From Camillea tinctor (taxonomy: Eukaryota > Ascomycota > Sordariomycetes > Xylariales > Xylariaceae), in assembly GCA_022578605.1 (NCBI GenBank), contig MU394080.1, positions 124,001 through 188,000 of the forward strand: a stretch of DNA of 64,000 bases, read 5' to 3'. The translations under genes were made by a program, and so were the position numbers. Positions 1 through 11,948 of this stretch are shown one piece after another; position 1 is the stretch's first letter, and every line of letters starts with the position of its first letter. The notes below the pieces were generated by a model. The model did not search any database, had not been told where the DNA came from, and saw only the letters and a program-made list of their open reading frames with translations.

Positions 1-1104
1 CCTCTGAAGGATAGGGTTTTGGAGGCGCGGAATACTTCATTCCATCAGGAATTATGGTACGAACTTAACCGGGAAGCCCGCACACTCCTCGCTTCCAACG
101 TATATTACGAGGGCCCCACCATCGTCTGGAGGCAGGATGAACAGACAGAAGTGAGATGGACCCTCGAGGACCTGGCCGAACCGGACTCGACCTACCAAGA
201 TCTCTCTAATGTCGACTGCTGCGCTTTGTCATTCTATTCGTTTATGCAGTTCCTTTTATTCCAGGGACACCGACAAAATTATCACAAACGCACTACCGTA
301 TCAAATCTACCTCCCAGCCGGATGGCTACAACCCAACCTTACAGCATCCTTCGGCCCATGATCTCCCGGCTCGAGTTCTTCCGCAATAACCGAATCATGG
401 AGAACTTCCTAGAGGATATAGTCCTTGCCCTCCGACGCGCCGGTATCTCCACCGCTTTCTTCTCCTCGGCAGAGCAAGTCGAGACGCATTCAACACCGCA
501 GCATCGCCGTAACGCTAAGATGGAGCTGATCTGGGTCAATCAGCTTGTGGGGAATCTTACATCCAACTTTGCGCTCACGATTACACCCGAGACGCGGATA
601 TATACCACTAGCCATGCCGCCATAGTTCCCTTCATGGGAATACACTTCAATGTTTCCTTCACGGAACCCACTCTACCTTCGCCTGGACACCAACAACCGC
701 AACAGCAACCTCCAGCAGCAGGGACTGAAGGCGGCGAACCGACCCAGAAACCCCAACCCACGTTCCTTCAGCAGTCGTACCCCCCCTCCCCGGTGCCCTA
801 CGCCAACGTTAATGACGTTCTCTATTACCTACGACAAGCGACAGTAAGGGCGGTGACGCGGGATCTCGCAGCGTCAGCAGCGCGCACCCTCGGCCGTGAT
901 GACATCGTCTATGCGGATACGCTATCGGGACCTGGGATCTCGGCCGAAGATAGGGAAGCTCGTATCAAGTGCACGGTTTCCGAAGACGGACGGTTCGCGC
1001 TGTGCCTCGGCCGCCGTTGGAGGTGGTGGGCTAGTGGGGATAATGTAGGAGGACGGACCTTGGAGAGCATGATTATAGAATTTATGAGGGGAAGTCAGGA
1101 GTAG
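1..1104 (+). CDS. MED17: Mediator complex subunit 17 (Srb4), C-terminal part, 5' truncated
   Basis: The frame is open from base 1 to the TAG at 1102-1104 (367 codons), so the gene's start lies left of the window. Translation begins PLKDRVLEARNTSFHQ and continues with ELWYELNREARTL, which I recognise as the conserved motif of the fungal Med17/Srb4 family. Med17 is an essential head-module subunit of Mediator and bridges activators to RNA polymerase II. A Gln/Pro-rich low-complexity linker lies at about residues 225-265. It is followed by a conserved C-terminal block that ends in GRRWRWWASGDN and LESMIIEFM. No intron is needed in the visible part. The family assignment rests on remembered motif similarity and is fairly but not completely certain. 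Confidence 0.72.
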   Translation, partial: PLKDRVLEARNTSFHQELWYELNREARTLLASNVYYEGPTIVWRQDEQTEVRWTLEDLAEPDSTYQDLSNVDCCALSFYSFMQFLLFQGHRQNYHKRTTVSNLPPSRMATTQPYSILRPMISRLEFFRNNRIMENFLEDIVLALRRAGISTAFFSSAEQVETHSTPQHRRNAKMELIWVNQLVGNLTSNFALTITPETRIYTTSHAAIVPFMGIHFNVSFTEPTLPSPGHQQPQQQPPAAGTEGGEPTQKPQPTFLQQSYPPSPVPYANVNDVLYYLRQATVRAVTRDLAASAARTLGRDDIVYADTLSGPGISAEDREARIKCTVSEDGRFALCLGRRWRWWASGDNVGGRTLESMIIEFMRGSQE

Positions 1105-4100
1105 TAGTGGGGCAAAGGGGGTGAGGTATAGCAAGCGGATGAGCACGTACCCTGGTGATAAAGGGGAGGGGTTTTGGGATTTTAGCCAGATGGGATGTTG
1201 GTGGAGTTGATGGTCAAGGATATTATATACCTTCCCTTATCCCCTAGTTTTTAAGGAGGACTAGATACGAATGAATTATTCAGGGGTATTTTAGTTTGTT
1301 CTGAAGCATGATGTTTAGGTTTGGGATCAGGTTTTAGTGATACCGTGTCGTAGATTCTTCCCTCCGCTATCCCCTTTTTCTTGATATCTTCCCATGGTCT
1401 TGCAATCGCTCAGTCGGCCCTGGATATATAGGTTATATCCTTCCAATATTGAACCATGCCCATCAGAGCCTCCCCTAAAATCCAACCGTTCACTAATGAA
1501 GGGACCCGGTTGTTTCTTAGGTAACGGGGGCAGCAGTAAGTAGGTGGCTATTGGTAGGTTTCATGCCCTTACGAGTAGGTTATAATCCTGTGATAAATGT
1601 GGAATATGACAGTAGGGGAGAGAGTAATGTACTAAGCAGTCACTAATGAGTATGACTCCTCTATGTCCTGGCCACTGCTAGATGATGTTCAAGCAGAAGC
1701 TGGCTTCGAAAATAAACCAAGGATAGTTTACTATCTCGGATATCTTTTAATCCCCTTCAGTTATGTACTTGGGAATATTTAAGACAAGTAGATATAACGT
1801 TACCAAGACGAAAGGTAAGAAAACATCAAGTCTTTTATCTGCCCTCACAACGTGTTTCTATGTTGATCCTTACCGCGACATAAGGATATTCCGAGGGGAT
1901 CTCTGCGTATGAAAACAGGTCCGTCCTTAATAGATCCTTCTCCTTCTCCTTCTCCTTCTTGGAGTGTGACACCCATAGCATTCGAAAGCAATGCTTGAAT
2001 TTAGGGACCTTCTCTACTGGTGAACCTAATACCCCCATGCCTAAGATGATAATTGGAGTATCTCTTGGAGAATAATTTCGATCCTGTTATCATTACACGG
2101 ACTATTAGGTATACAGGAAAGGAAAAGAACCAGCTTCTTGTCTACAGGAGATGAGGGTATTCGAAAAAGAGCCTCAATCAATTCTGTCGTCCATATACGT
2201 AGTATCTAGATACTTGACCATTTCCCTATCCTAGCCAACTATCCCATCTATCACCTCATCCATATATCTAAGATTTCCCCATACAAGTCTTACCTCCCTA
2301 TATCCTTTCTTTCCTTTTCCCGTTTCATTCCCTAGGATACACAATTTCCTTCTGCTTTTCGCCACAATCCCCAATTCAATTCAATCCTCTACTACTACCA
2401 CTCAAAGGCATAAAAACGGGCCGAGAGCAGAGGCGAAAAAACACGTGTCTCTGCATAAAATAGGAAAAAAAAACTGAAAAGAAAGAATAATTCCCCACGA
2501 TCTAAATAAGTTCGTTCGTTTGCTGGCATTTCTCGCCCCTCTCTCCTCATTCCGAAGTCGAGTTTTCAATCCATATATACCTTCTGGGTATCCCGTGTTC
2601 ACAACCCCGGGGCAGCATAGCATAGCATAGCATAAACGCGCTCTTTCGCATGTTTTGCATATTTCTAGGCCTTTTCCAACGGTGCATATCGAACGTATCA
2701 ATCGATCTAGGTAATAGTAGACCTACATACTACGTCAAAGACCCGCCTTCTCCTCCCCCTCCCCTCTTCTCCTTTCTCAATCAACGAATGCATTCAAACC
2801 CCCCAACCTCCCCAGATATTTTTCTTTTCCCTTTATACATCCAGTGGTAATCCCGAGAATAGAAACCCGAGAATGAAACAGATTTAGATCTATGAATTAT
2901 GTGTAATATTGCCTTTTATTCCCTCCCCCTACCCCCGCTGATCCAATGCCGGAACCACATATCCATCGTACACTACTACATATCATACTCGTATGTGCTT
3001 ATCCATAGAACGTTGGTATACACTACATAATGCGAATTAATACATACAGAGCCCATACATAGTAATTGCTGCTTTCCTAGTCTGTCTATCTAACTACCTG
3101 CTTAGCATAAAAATCTTATTCCTTCACCTTCCACATGCCTCCGAGCAGCCATGTCCGCCATATCCGCACCAAACTACCCCTCCTTTACCAACCTCTATGA
3201 AACTACATATGCATCCTGTGGACATTGAATCCACTGCGTAAGAAAATATTCAATCGAGAGCATAAAAGCTCTTCGCATAATAATAAAGTACAGTAAAATA
3301 AACCAGATTAAAAGCATAGGGAGGCAAATTGGATTATCTAGATCCCTAGGTCCCATAGCTACTAGGTAGGCCGCCCCGCGTTAACGTGGCAGCGCAGGAT
3401 ACGCAGCATCAACGTACAACAACGACAACAGTAGAACAACAAATAAGAAAAACAAATCAGTTAGCAGTAGGTTAAATCTACGTATGCATTTATGGATAGG
3501 TATGTATGCGAGCGGATCTCTCGGTACAGTAGGGAGAAGGGGAGAGAGAGCAAGGAAAGGGAAGCGAGACAAATAACTAATCAAGTTGTTGTCTGACTAC
3601 ATACATACATAGGTAGTCTATATCTTACTATTAGTGTTAGAAAGTTAACTGTGGATTATATGTACCTAGGTATGTACCTACATAGATTAGGTATTGTAAT
3701 GCAGTGTATAAAAGATCTCGCTACTTACGATTCAAAAAAAGAGGCAATAATAAAATGAGGTGAAGTAAATCAGTATCGTATCACATGCTCGGAGGCTCTC
3801 ACTACCCAGGCACATATTTGCACCTTGGAATTTGACACCTCAAGCATTACTACGCCATCTCCTCGCATTCTATATAGCTTAGATGGCTCTTGATACATAT
3901 AAATATCTCGGAAGCATGGAGGGGAGAGTGGGGTTTAATAAATATTATATATCATAAGTCATTAGATTCATGTCTTCCTTCGGTCTAGGTACAACATAAA
4001 TTTCTTATCTCGCCAACTAAATAAATAAAATATAACCAAAAAACATAACTTGATCTCGTTCCTTCTTCCTCGATATGACTTTGTATTTGTATTTGTGCGT

Positions 4101-4495
4101 TTCGTAATCCGTAACATCATGTGATAACTGGGGAAAAAACACACGTATAAAAAAAAGATAAACCAAATATGAGGGATTCAAACACCAAATCCCACCGGAG
4201 ATACAGGACTCTGCCCCTCTGCCCCTCTCATAGTCTCTCGCTGTAGATTACGGTAAATACAACAGTCGACATTGACCCTATATTCTATTACAGCGTTGTT
4301 GACTCTCAAGTACCTGGCACCTGAGCCCATCGAGTCTCCCCTCACTATTTATGAGTGGGGTAGTCTGGCTGGGTTAATTACCGCCGCTGATATTTTTTTT
4401 TCTTGCCATGCACTCGAGTCAACTCCGTATATAAATAAATAAAATGTTAAAAAAATAAAGGGTGTCTAAGATGAGGCTACTACACGTGAATTGCT
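1105..4495. other. Convergent intergenic spacer, no gene seen
   Basis: This 3.4 kb lies between the 3' ends of MED17 and the DUF8035-like gene, so it must hold both 3' UTRs. All open frames are under 100 codons, lack family features and are AT- or simple-sequence driven. There are pyrimidine-rich patches near 2270-2400 and 2750-2830. A TACCTAGGTA palindrome sits at 3663-3672. I see no RNA gene or repeat. Confidence 0.6.
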
Positions 4496-6243
4496 TCAGC
4501 GGTAGTAACGGTCGTAAAGAACTTCGCGCTCTGTAATGCGTTCATCGTCCACTTTATCCCAGCCTCCAGACTTGCGGCTGCGGCGATGGCGGTCTGCCCA
4601 GCTGTCTCGGTGGTCGCGCTCCCATTCGAGTTCACGAGCTCTCTGTCTGCGAGCTCGTCGAATGTCGTCCGAAACGTTAACCAATTCAACAACATCCTCC
4701 TGTTGTGCTGTTAGTGCTGTTCTCATGTTGTAGTGGAAGAATTGAAACTTACATAACGCAGATATTGCATGACGTAGAAAAACCATTCAGTCTCCTCATA
4801 CTCATATCCTAGGCGTTCAATAGCCTCACGGACCACCAGGTCCTTCGTAATTTCAGTCCACATGTCGTTGCGTCTCCTATTTGGCACCCTGTCGCCTTCA
4901 CGGATAGAAATTCGCCTGTCTTCAAACTCAACATCGCGGTCGCGGGACTTGTCGCGCCCATCGAAGATAGATACGCTGAGTCGTTCACGTTCGTGAGATG
5001 ACTCCCGCTCACGTTCTCGTCCCCGCAACGGCTCGCTGACGGTTGTTGGGCTTGAGCTCACGACAGTGCCTTCTCGATCAGGCACAAACCGAGCTCTCCG
5101 GACGCCGTTATATCGCTGCCAAGTTACCTCAGCACCACCACCTCCTACCCCGTCCATCTTCACGCGCTCAGTTCCGGGCGGAACATCGATTATCGTCCAG
5201 TCCTTGGTAGCACCGTGCCAGGCCTCACCCATTTGGCCACGCGAATCAATCTTGCTCGTGATGTACTCCGCTTCATCTTCGTAGTCAGGCACCGGCGCTG
5301 CAGAGTGCGACCGGCGGCGTGTGTCTGTGATGCGAAGTTCATTACGGTTCCTATGGATAATCACGTCCTCTTCATCAAAAGACGAAGGTCGTTGAAGAAT
5401 GCGGGGCCGGGCGGCGGCCGGGCGTGAGCGGGACCGCGCGCGACTACGTACATCGATATCTGTCTCTGTGCGCGAGGTATAGATATCGATATCCGTCTCT
5501 CGCATCTCTCGCTCCCTCGGCCGTGAGGCTGCCCGTCGAGGTGGAGGAGGCGGGCTGGGCTGCTTCGCACGCTCGATGCCTTGATCGACAGTCAGCGCAA
5601 ACTGCCCTCGTCTTGGAACTCGGGACATATTTGGAGACTTACCATGATCAATGTCACGATAGTGAGTGATAACCTCACGCTCAATCGTAGGTCCTCGGAT
5701 GACCTGCGGGGCTGGTGCTGGGGGCGGGGGTGATGGGGACGGGCTAGGAGAGGGAGCTCGTTCCTTTTCCCTCTCTCGTTCAATCCGCAGGCGGATGAAA
5801 TCTCGCTCTTTTTCTGGAGACGGCGACCGCTCTCGTCGGCGGTCTATCATGCTCATACGGGACTCTACACGCACGGGCGGGGGAGATGGTGATCTGTCGA
5901 CGAATCTCGACGAGCGCCTTTCCATGGAGGGCTCACGGGAAAGTAGGCGGGAGTCTCGGTACCTGAAACCAGGGCTAGGACTACGCCGACGACGATCAAC
6001 GGTCTCAACTTCTCTCGACCTAAGAACTAGCGGTCCAGCTTCCGAGCGCCTGTCATCACGAAGGAAGGCGGGAGTGCGGTCCATCTCCAAGTCTTCATAC
6101 TCTCGGACGGGAGGTCCACGGCGTGGCGCGGGGCTGTGACGATCAAACTCTACGTCATCATAACCTCTCGGCGGTGGGCGCCGAGGAGCAGCGAAATCTC
6201 GCTCACTCATGGTGAAGTCACTCCGAGTACTTCTATGAGCCAT
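4496..6243 (-). CDS. Arg-rich fungal protein, DUF8035-like
   Basis: Exons are 6243-4753 and 4699-4496. The intron at 4752-4700 has GTAAGT, branch CACTAAC and CAG, and joins in phase 0. A second, in-frame 63-nt intron at 5642-5580 is probable: it has GTAAGT, branch GCTGAC and AAG, and removing it gives the smooth reading DIDHG-IERAKQ. The product is 543 aa with that splice or 564 aa without. The protein is strongly Arg/Ser/Pro-rich with many RSRSR-like blocks. The conserved part is C-terminal: WHGATKDWTIIDVPPGTE, ITKDLVVREAIERLGYEYEE, then VELVNVSDDIRRARR. I associate this layout with the uncharacterised fungal DUF8035 family, from memory. Function is unknown; basic RS-like composition suggests nucleic-acid or chromatin association, which is only inference. 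A start at the internal Met (6210) is possible. Confidence 0.72.
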
Positions 6244-7790
6244 CGTGAAAGCAGTTGTCGCTCACTTCCAGAAGGCCGGATAAGGTTGATTGAAACAGGT
6301 GAAGCAGAGGGAGCGGCGAAAGGACAATGAATTGTGAGAAAAGTAGGGAATTTTACGGGTGAGATGGGTGAGGTGGCGCTTGTTGCGGGGGATGTGATAA
6401 ATGTGATAAAATCTAAGTAGGAATAGGCTGAGGAATGGAGGGGAGAATATTCAAGACTACAATAGCGTAGTGCGGCCCGACGCAATGGAAACTCTCGTCA
6501 AAGGAAACCTTTTCTTCAGTAGTATACCTCTGTCTCTTCTTCTCGTCGTGCAGATTATGGGAACAGGTGAGAGTAATACAAGAGAAGAAAGAAGAGAGAA
6601 GAGAGGGGAAAGGTTTAAAGTGTCAGAGACTTGGTTTGGGGGCTGACAAGGGAAGGTCATCAGGTTCAAAAGGCTGCGGGATCAAGGGTGCCGGGGGTCT
6701 CGTGTTGGGTGTCAAGCAGGCGGACAACGATGAATAAGACGTAGCTCTAGATGGACCAAGGACAACCAAGGGTTAAGGACTAATGAGAGGACACGGCGTC
6801 ATCCCACAGCACCTGATACTGGAGAGGTAGTGTGCAGCTATCATACGTAGGGCCTCAACAGGGTAATTAGTGGGAGAGGGGTGAGAGGGGCCGACTTGTT
6901 TGGTGGGAATCGAGGCGCTGCTAACTGCTGGACCGGGCAAGACAGACCAGATACTAAATACAGTACAAGTCTTCGGGACAACATCTGGGAGTTCCATCTT
7001 GCCTGCTAAGCTAGCCGACACCCCGGTCTGTTCTTTGGAGGAGGTGCATATAGCTGAGCTAGACCTGGACTAGGTACCAGGCTAGGAGCCCAGGATGATA
7101 CGATACAATACGATACGCTGCCGCCGGAAAGAAACTGGATCTCTTCGCTTGGGACAACAACTATGTTGGCATGCAAGAAGGGTGCGGGTGCGTCTCAACG
7201 GCGGTAGTGGGTTCTCCTGTTGTTTGTCGCTCACTCTCGCAAAGGCCGGGTGGAGAGAGGACTTAGAGGGCAAACGTGTTGTCGTGGCTAATGAGAAAGG
7301 GGGATACTTCTTTGGGTTCTGCGCGAACTCGTGGCCCAGCCGTGTAGACCAGGAGTACTGTTGGCCGAGGGCTTATGGAGAGAGAGAAAGAGAGAGCGGG
7401 GGGTTTGTCTATGATCGTGATGGGTACCATGTGAGCTTGCAGCAGCCACTAGCTATAGGCTGCATACGGGCTGGAGGTGGTTGGGCAATGAGTTGACGTG
7501 ATAGACAAATGAGCTGCCCGTCTAGCCCTCGCACGCATATTATGACAGATTGTTGACATGGAATGGGCCAGTATTCCGTACGTTGCTATCAATCAATCCA
7601 TTCAATCAATCAACCCGTCCATCCCGTCGAGCTGGACGGGTAACGGTAAAGACTGCTAGGTGTTTTAGTGGGATGCATTATCATCGTCATCATAACCATT
7701 ATAATCATACAGTAGGTACAAGAAATCTCCTAACCCTAGATACAGAATGGGAATGGAATGGAACTGATATTTGTGAGGGGGGTGTATGTG

Positions 7791-7850
7791 TGTGTGTCAG
7801 TGTGTATATGCACGAGAGAGAGTGTGTGTGTGTGTGTATGTGTGTGTTAG
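7791..7850. repeat. GT/TG microsatellite
   Basis: Alternating TG tracts are interrupted by a short GA-rich patch (CACGAGAGAGAG). The reverse strand reads as a spurious His/Thr-rich frame, which should not be annotated as a gene. Confidence 0.85.
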
Positions 7851-10057
7851 GTGTTAATGTGTATGGTGAGAAAAAGAGATGGACCAGGGAGAGAAAAAAA
7901 AAAAAAGATGGGGGAGAAACACCACAGACAGATACAAGGAAAGAGAGCTGGGCGGACAAGCCAAGAGCGGCACTAAAGCGGGGGCAGCGCTTCGATATTT
8001 TCGATTTCGAAAATCGCTGACGCCATTGTGCATATAGAAGCACAAGCCATTAATGAACTTCCTTACGGAACAGTCCTAGGAGGTACATAAGTTCCTGCCT
8101 AGGAATGTACACTATTTTATCCATGATCTTAGCTATCTTGTACTATTATGTACTTGTCCATGTACAATTATAGTACGCATACATAATAATAACTCATCGC
8201 TTGCACTTTGCCCATTACCTGCGAGTTCGGCTTATAACCCTCTCTACGGAATACAGGTATCTACCGGCCTACCTAAACCATACATAACCTTGACTCTCCG
8301 GCTAAGCACCTATTTGTACCTACATACAACTTACTGGAATACCCTACACTAACTATCGTAAGATCGATACTACATGCCTATACTACCTATGTCATACCTA
8401 GTATTTTACCAAAATGCAGGTTTTTTCTTCTTCTTATTAAATCCCATGTTCTCTTCTATTCTAAACACCCCATGAAGAAGAACTTTCCAGGGAAATCTAT
8501 CGAGTAAGAAAAGAAAAAAAGAACCTTATGACATCTCAATGACCTCTTTTCTACCTTAAAGCATAGGGTTGTTTTCATGATAGTGTACTTAACTATACCA
8601 CGGAGGTAAGTACCTTGTCTTAGGTAGATAGTGGCTTAGCCCAGCCCCGTTGGGCATAGCAGACAATAAAATCTAGATCCCTATGGAAATTCGAGAAGGG
8701 TTTTACAAGCCCAGCAATCCAGGTCGAGGTGACCTCACAAGTCCGTTTCATCATTGTTGACGCCCAATTCCCTCAACCAACCCCTCCACCGCCGCCGGTT
8801 TGACTCACGATGGTACCTACAACTACTACATCACCCGGAGACGCCTTGAACCTGTTGGGCAAAGCATGATTCTGGAATAGCACCGAATCACGACAAGCAT
8901 GTTGCAAGGAAACCAAAGAGAGAGAAAAAGGGTGAAAATTAAAATCGTCATCAACTTCTACAAGCTTCCAAAGGTTCTAATGCTAGAAAAAACCTAGACG
9001 TCATCGCCTCCAACACCATTTTCATTCTTTCCCCTCTCCCATAATGAGGCTCAACTCACATGATGCTAATTATTGACCATACTTACACCGAACATAATGA
9101 ATGTATAGGACAACCACCGTAGGGTAAAGCTATCTTAGACAAAAGCGACAACACACACAACACCTACTGGGTTTGCTGCTTTTTTTAATTATCATTACTA
9201 TTCCCGTCCTCGGGCTCTCCGCTGTAGGCACTTAGGTTAGGCGAGAAGAAGAAGACAAATAGAAAAACGAAAAACGGGCCGGGCCGTGAAGAGATCTGCC
9301 CTATCAACTATATCTAGTCTCATCAGTAACGTATCTGGATCAAATCTGCTACCGGACTTCGTTTTCATTGGGTTTGGGGTTGTGTCCTTTTTTTCGCTTC
9401 TTGCTCCCCCCGCGCGATCAGCTAAAGCGGGAAGAACCCAAAGGAAACGTAGATAGAAGTGATTGGTTTCTTTTTCGCCATTTTCGTTGCGGTGGCTGCA
9501 TCTAACCCTAAGCTGCATGCCGTTTGGACAGCCATTTAAGCATAGATCCTGTAGCTGGAGGTTTGGCCCAACCGGCTCGGCTGACTCGGTAATCGTAGAC
9601 TAGAAGACGGAGGTAGATGTTAATAGTGAAGATATTTAGGCACACATGCCCGTTCTTTTTTCGATGTATGGCCCTGTCTGCGTTCCGCTATCCTGTAAAA
9701 CATCTTACATTAAACAGCAACTTTGATATCACGTGAAAAGCTGTCAGCAGCGTCTTCTAGGTACTAGGGTTAGGTATTTACTGACTATGACTCGAATAGC
9801 AGCCGGCCGAACGACCAATAGGCTGAATGTCCAATGACAGACATGAACAAACATGACACACATCGCCTTATCGAATCAAGATTGATCCCATCTCGCAGCC
9901 ACTCATCGGGACCCGTCCATTATCGCGGATAGCAGCACGAGGGCCCTTTTAGTTACCATCCGGCATAAGTTCCGTCTTACGTACTTACTCTGGGCTGATT
10001 GCGGCGCAGCCCTCCTCGACGTCGAACAAGCCCCTTTCACATGCAAGCAGCCCTTTC

Positions 10058-10081
10058 GCCTTGCGGCGGGCGCCGCAAGGC
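10058..10081. repeat. Perfect GC-rich inverted repeat (10-bp arms, 4-nt loop)
   Basis: Arms GCCTTGCGGC and GCCGCAAGGC flank the loop GGGC. It stands out in GC content from the surrounding spacer. It could form a hairpin or be a dyad binding site. No gene starts or ends nearby. Confidence 0.7.
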
Positions 10082-10544
10082 TCGCCGGTTTCTGAGTTTT
10101 ACTTCACTCTATTGACTTCATAGATAGGTGATGAAAACCTCGAGAGAGCATCACGACATCGCCGGTATCATATCAAGCTGATAGTCTCCGCCCCCCTATA
10201 CCTGCGCTGCGAAAATGGCTTCGTAAAGCTACAAACCGGTTCTCTCTTTACGACGATGTAATATTCCAGGCGCGCGAGACCATATACATAATACCAAAGC
10301 CAGATATCTTCGAGCGGAGGTATAATAAGCGAACATTCAAAACTGCGGAGGCAACCAACATCGTATATTCTACGACTCGGTATACCTGGCCGGAGGCAGC
10401 TAGGCTGAGGATATGCAAAAACTAACTCGACTATACTATAGTAGATAGGCGGACATCAAGACCAGTGGCTTAGCAGCTGAATTTAATGCTATACATACTC
10501 TAATGTTGATACAAGATTGTAGCACAACCCTCAACGTACAAGGA

Positions 10545-10605
10545 CATTGCCGTATAGGGGGCGACATGTTAGTCCTCCCCTACCCCCTATACGGAAAGCG
10601 GCAAT
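10545..10605. repeat. Imperfect inverted repeat in spacer
   Basis: CCGTATAGGGGG (10550-10561) is matched by CCCCCTATACGG (10583-10594). The outer ATTGCC/GGCAAT pair is displaced by a 7-nt insertion in the right arm. This may be a small transposon relic or a regulatory dyad. Nothing coding is attached. Confidence 0.6.
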
Positions 10606-11948
10606 TGATGTAAGCAAGGCCCACGGGATCTCCGACACGCTAAACAAGTCACGTTTTTCACAGTCTAAGCCGAGGGGGCGTGGCGCGCTGTTATATCCTA
10701 TTAAGCTATGAAGCTGTATGTATTCCCTGCCAATTCCGTGGACCGAAAGAGATGAGGAATCTGTTCCTTCAACGCACTACTGCCGCATGATCCCATTGTA
10801 GGAAAGAGGAGCTCGCATACTAATCCCTTCTATCCTTGGTTGAATTAAACAGTCTATAGAATGATAGCCTGAGTCTCAGCATCGCTGCTAGAGCTGTTAC
10901 TTACCTCGTAGTCCCCCCTCCCCCCCTTTATACAGTAAGGAAGATATGAACTCGCAACTGCTTCCCTTCCTTTCCAACTATTTCCCATCGCCAGTGGAAT
11001 AACCCAATACTATCAACGCTCCTCTCGATCACTGCCCATCACGTCATATCACAGAGCCGCACAGCCAGTCGTCCTATCCTATCGTCTATCCGCCGCCTCC
11101 GTCCCTGATGTGTTACCGGTTGATATATATTTATAAAATACCCAGGGGTCCGGTTCCCCTACTGGCGGTACGGTAGGAAGGCAAGCGGGTGGGCCGTAAG
11201 GCTTGAAGCTGAGATGAGATAAAATAGCACGGCAGGTGTGGTGTACACGTGTGGCATATCTGAGTGAGCAAACAGTAAGGCCAGCCGCCTGTAATCTAAT
11301 CTATATCTCGACCCCGTATGTATGTCCCTATCTAGTCAGGTCATTGGTTACATCGAACACGAGCAATGCAAGTTGCCGTCTGATGAGCGAACTGAAGTCA
11401 CTCATATGGGAAAGGGGGAAGGGGGAGGTGAGAGGGGCCTTAGATCACTGATATTGAATAAATTGTACGGTGGTACATGGGTGGCGGCCGGTAAGAGATA
11501 GAGCGGAATAGGTTAGACAAGTCTTAAAGGTTCATGAGCTTGCTTCTCTCGTATCCCAAGCCTATACGTAGATAAGTAAAATGTCCATGGGTGTTGGTAT
11601 TATCCATTAGGCATGTATGTATACCCCCGTATACTCAGACACACTAAGGGGGAGCTGTAGCTTCTGGTCCCCTTGGATCATTGCATGGGATGAAAACATC
11701 TAAGTAATAAGTAAGTAGTCCTGTAGTAGACGGGATGAATATGATGGCCAGAAGCATTTTCTATGAGCGAAACGACCGAACAGAACACACGACCCTTCCA
11801 GCAAGTTGACCGACGCCATTTCCTTAAATACAAGAAAGACGAAAAAAAAGCAAAACGACCCCCACCAGAGGAACGCCATCTAATGTATCTCGTCATTCAT
11901 CATCAACTTCATTGGTGTATAACTACCAAGCCCCGTGTCCCACATGAG

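Larger units (their letters stand above)
6244..11948. other. Long gene-poor spacer
   Basis: This 5.7 kb separates the 5' end of the DUF8035-like gene from the 3' end of NC2-beta. The frames at 7095-7496, 7550-8020 and 9237-9518 have no family signature, and the middle one is driven by a GT repeat. Visible structure: a GT microsatellite (7791-7850), a GC-rich 10-bp hairpin (10058-10081) and an imperfect inverted repeat (10545-10605). The first several hundred bases probably carry the promoter and 5' UTR of the DUF8035-like gene. Confidence 0.55.

Noticed and set aside
7095..7496. 133-codon plus-strand frame
   Set aside because: No recognisable domain, odd composition and no splice context; more likely leader or spacer DNA upstream of the DUF8035-like gene.
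7550..8043. Overlapping frames on both strands at the GT microsatellite
   Set aside because: His/Thr or Val/Cys runs come directly from the repeat; no start context or family.
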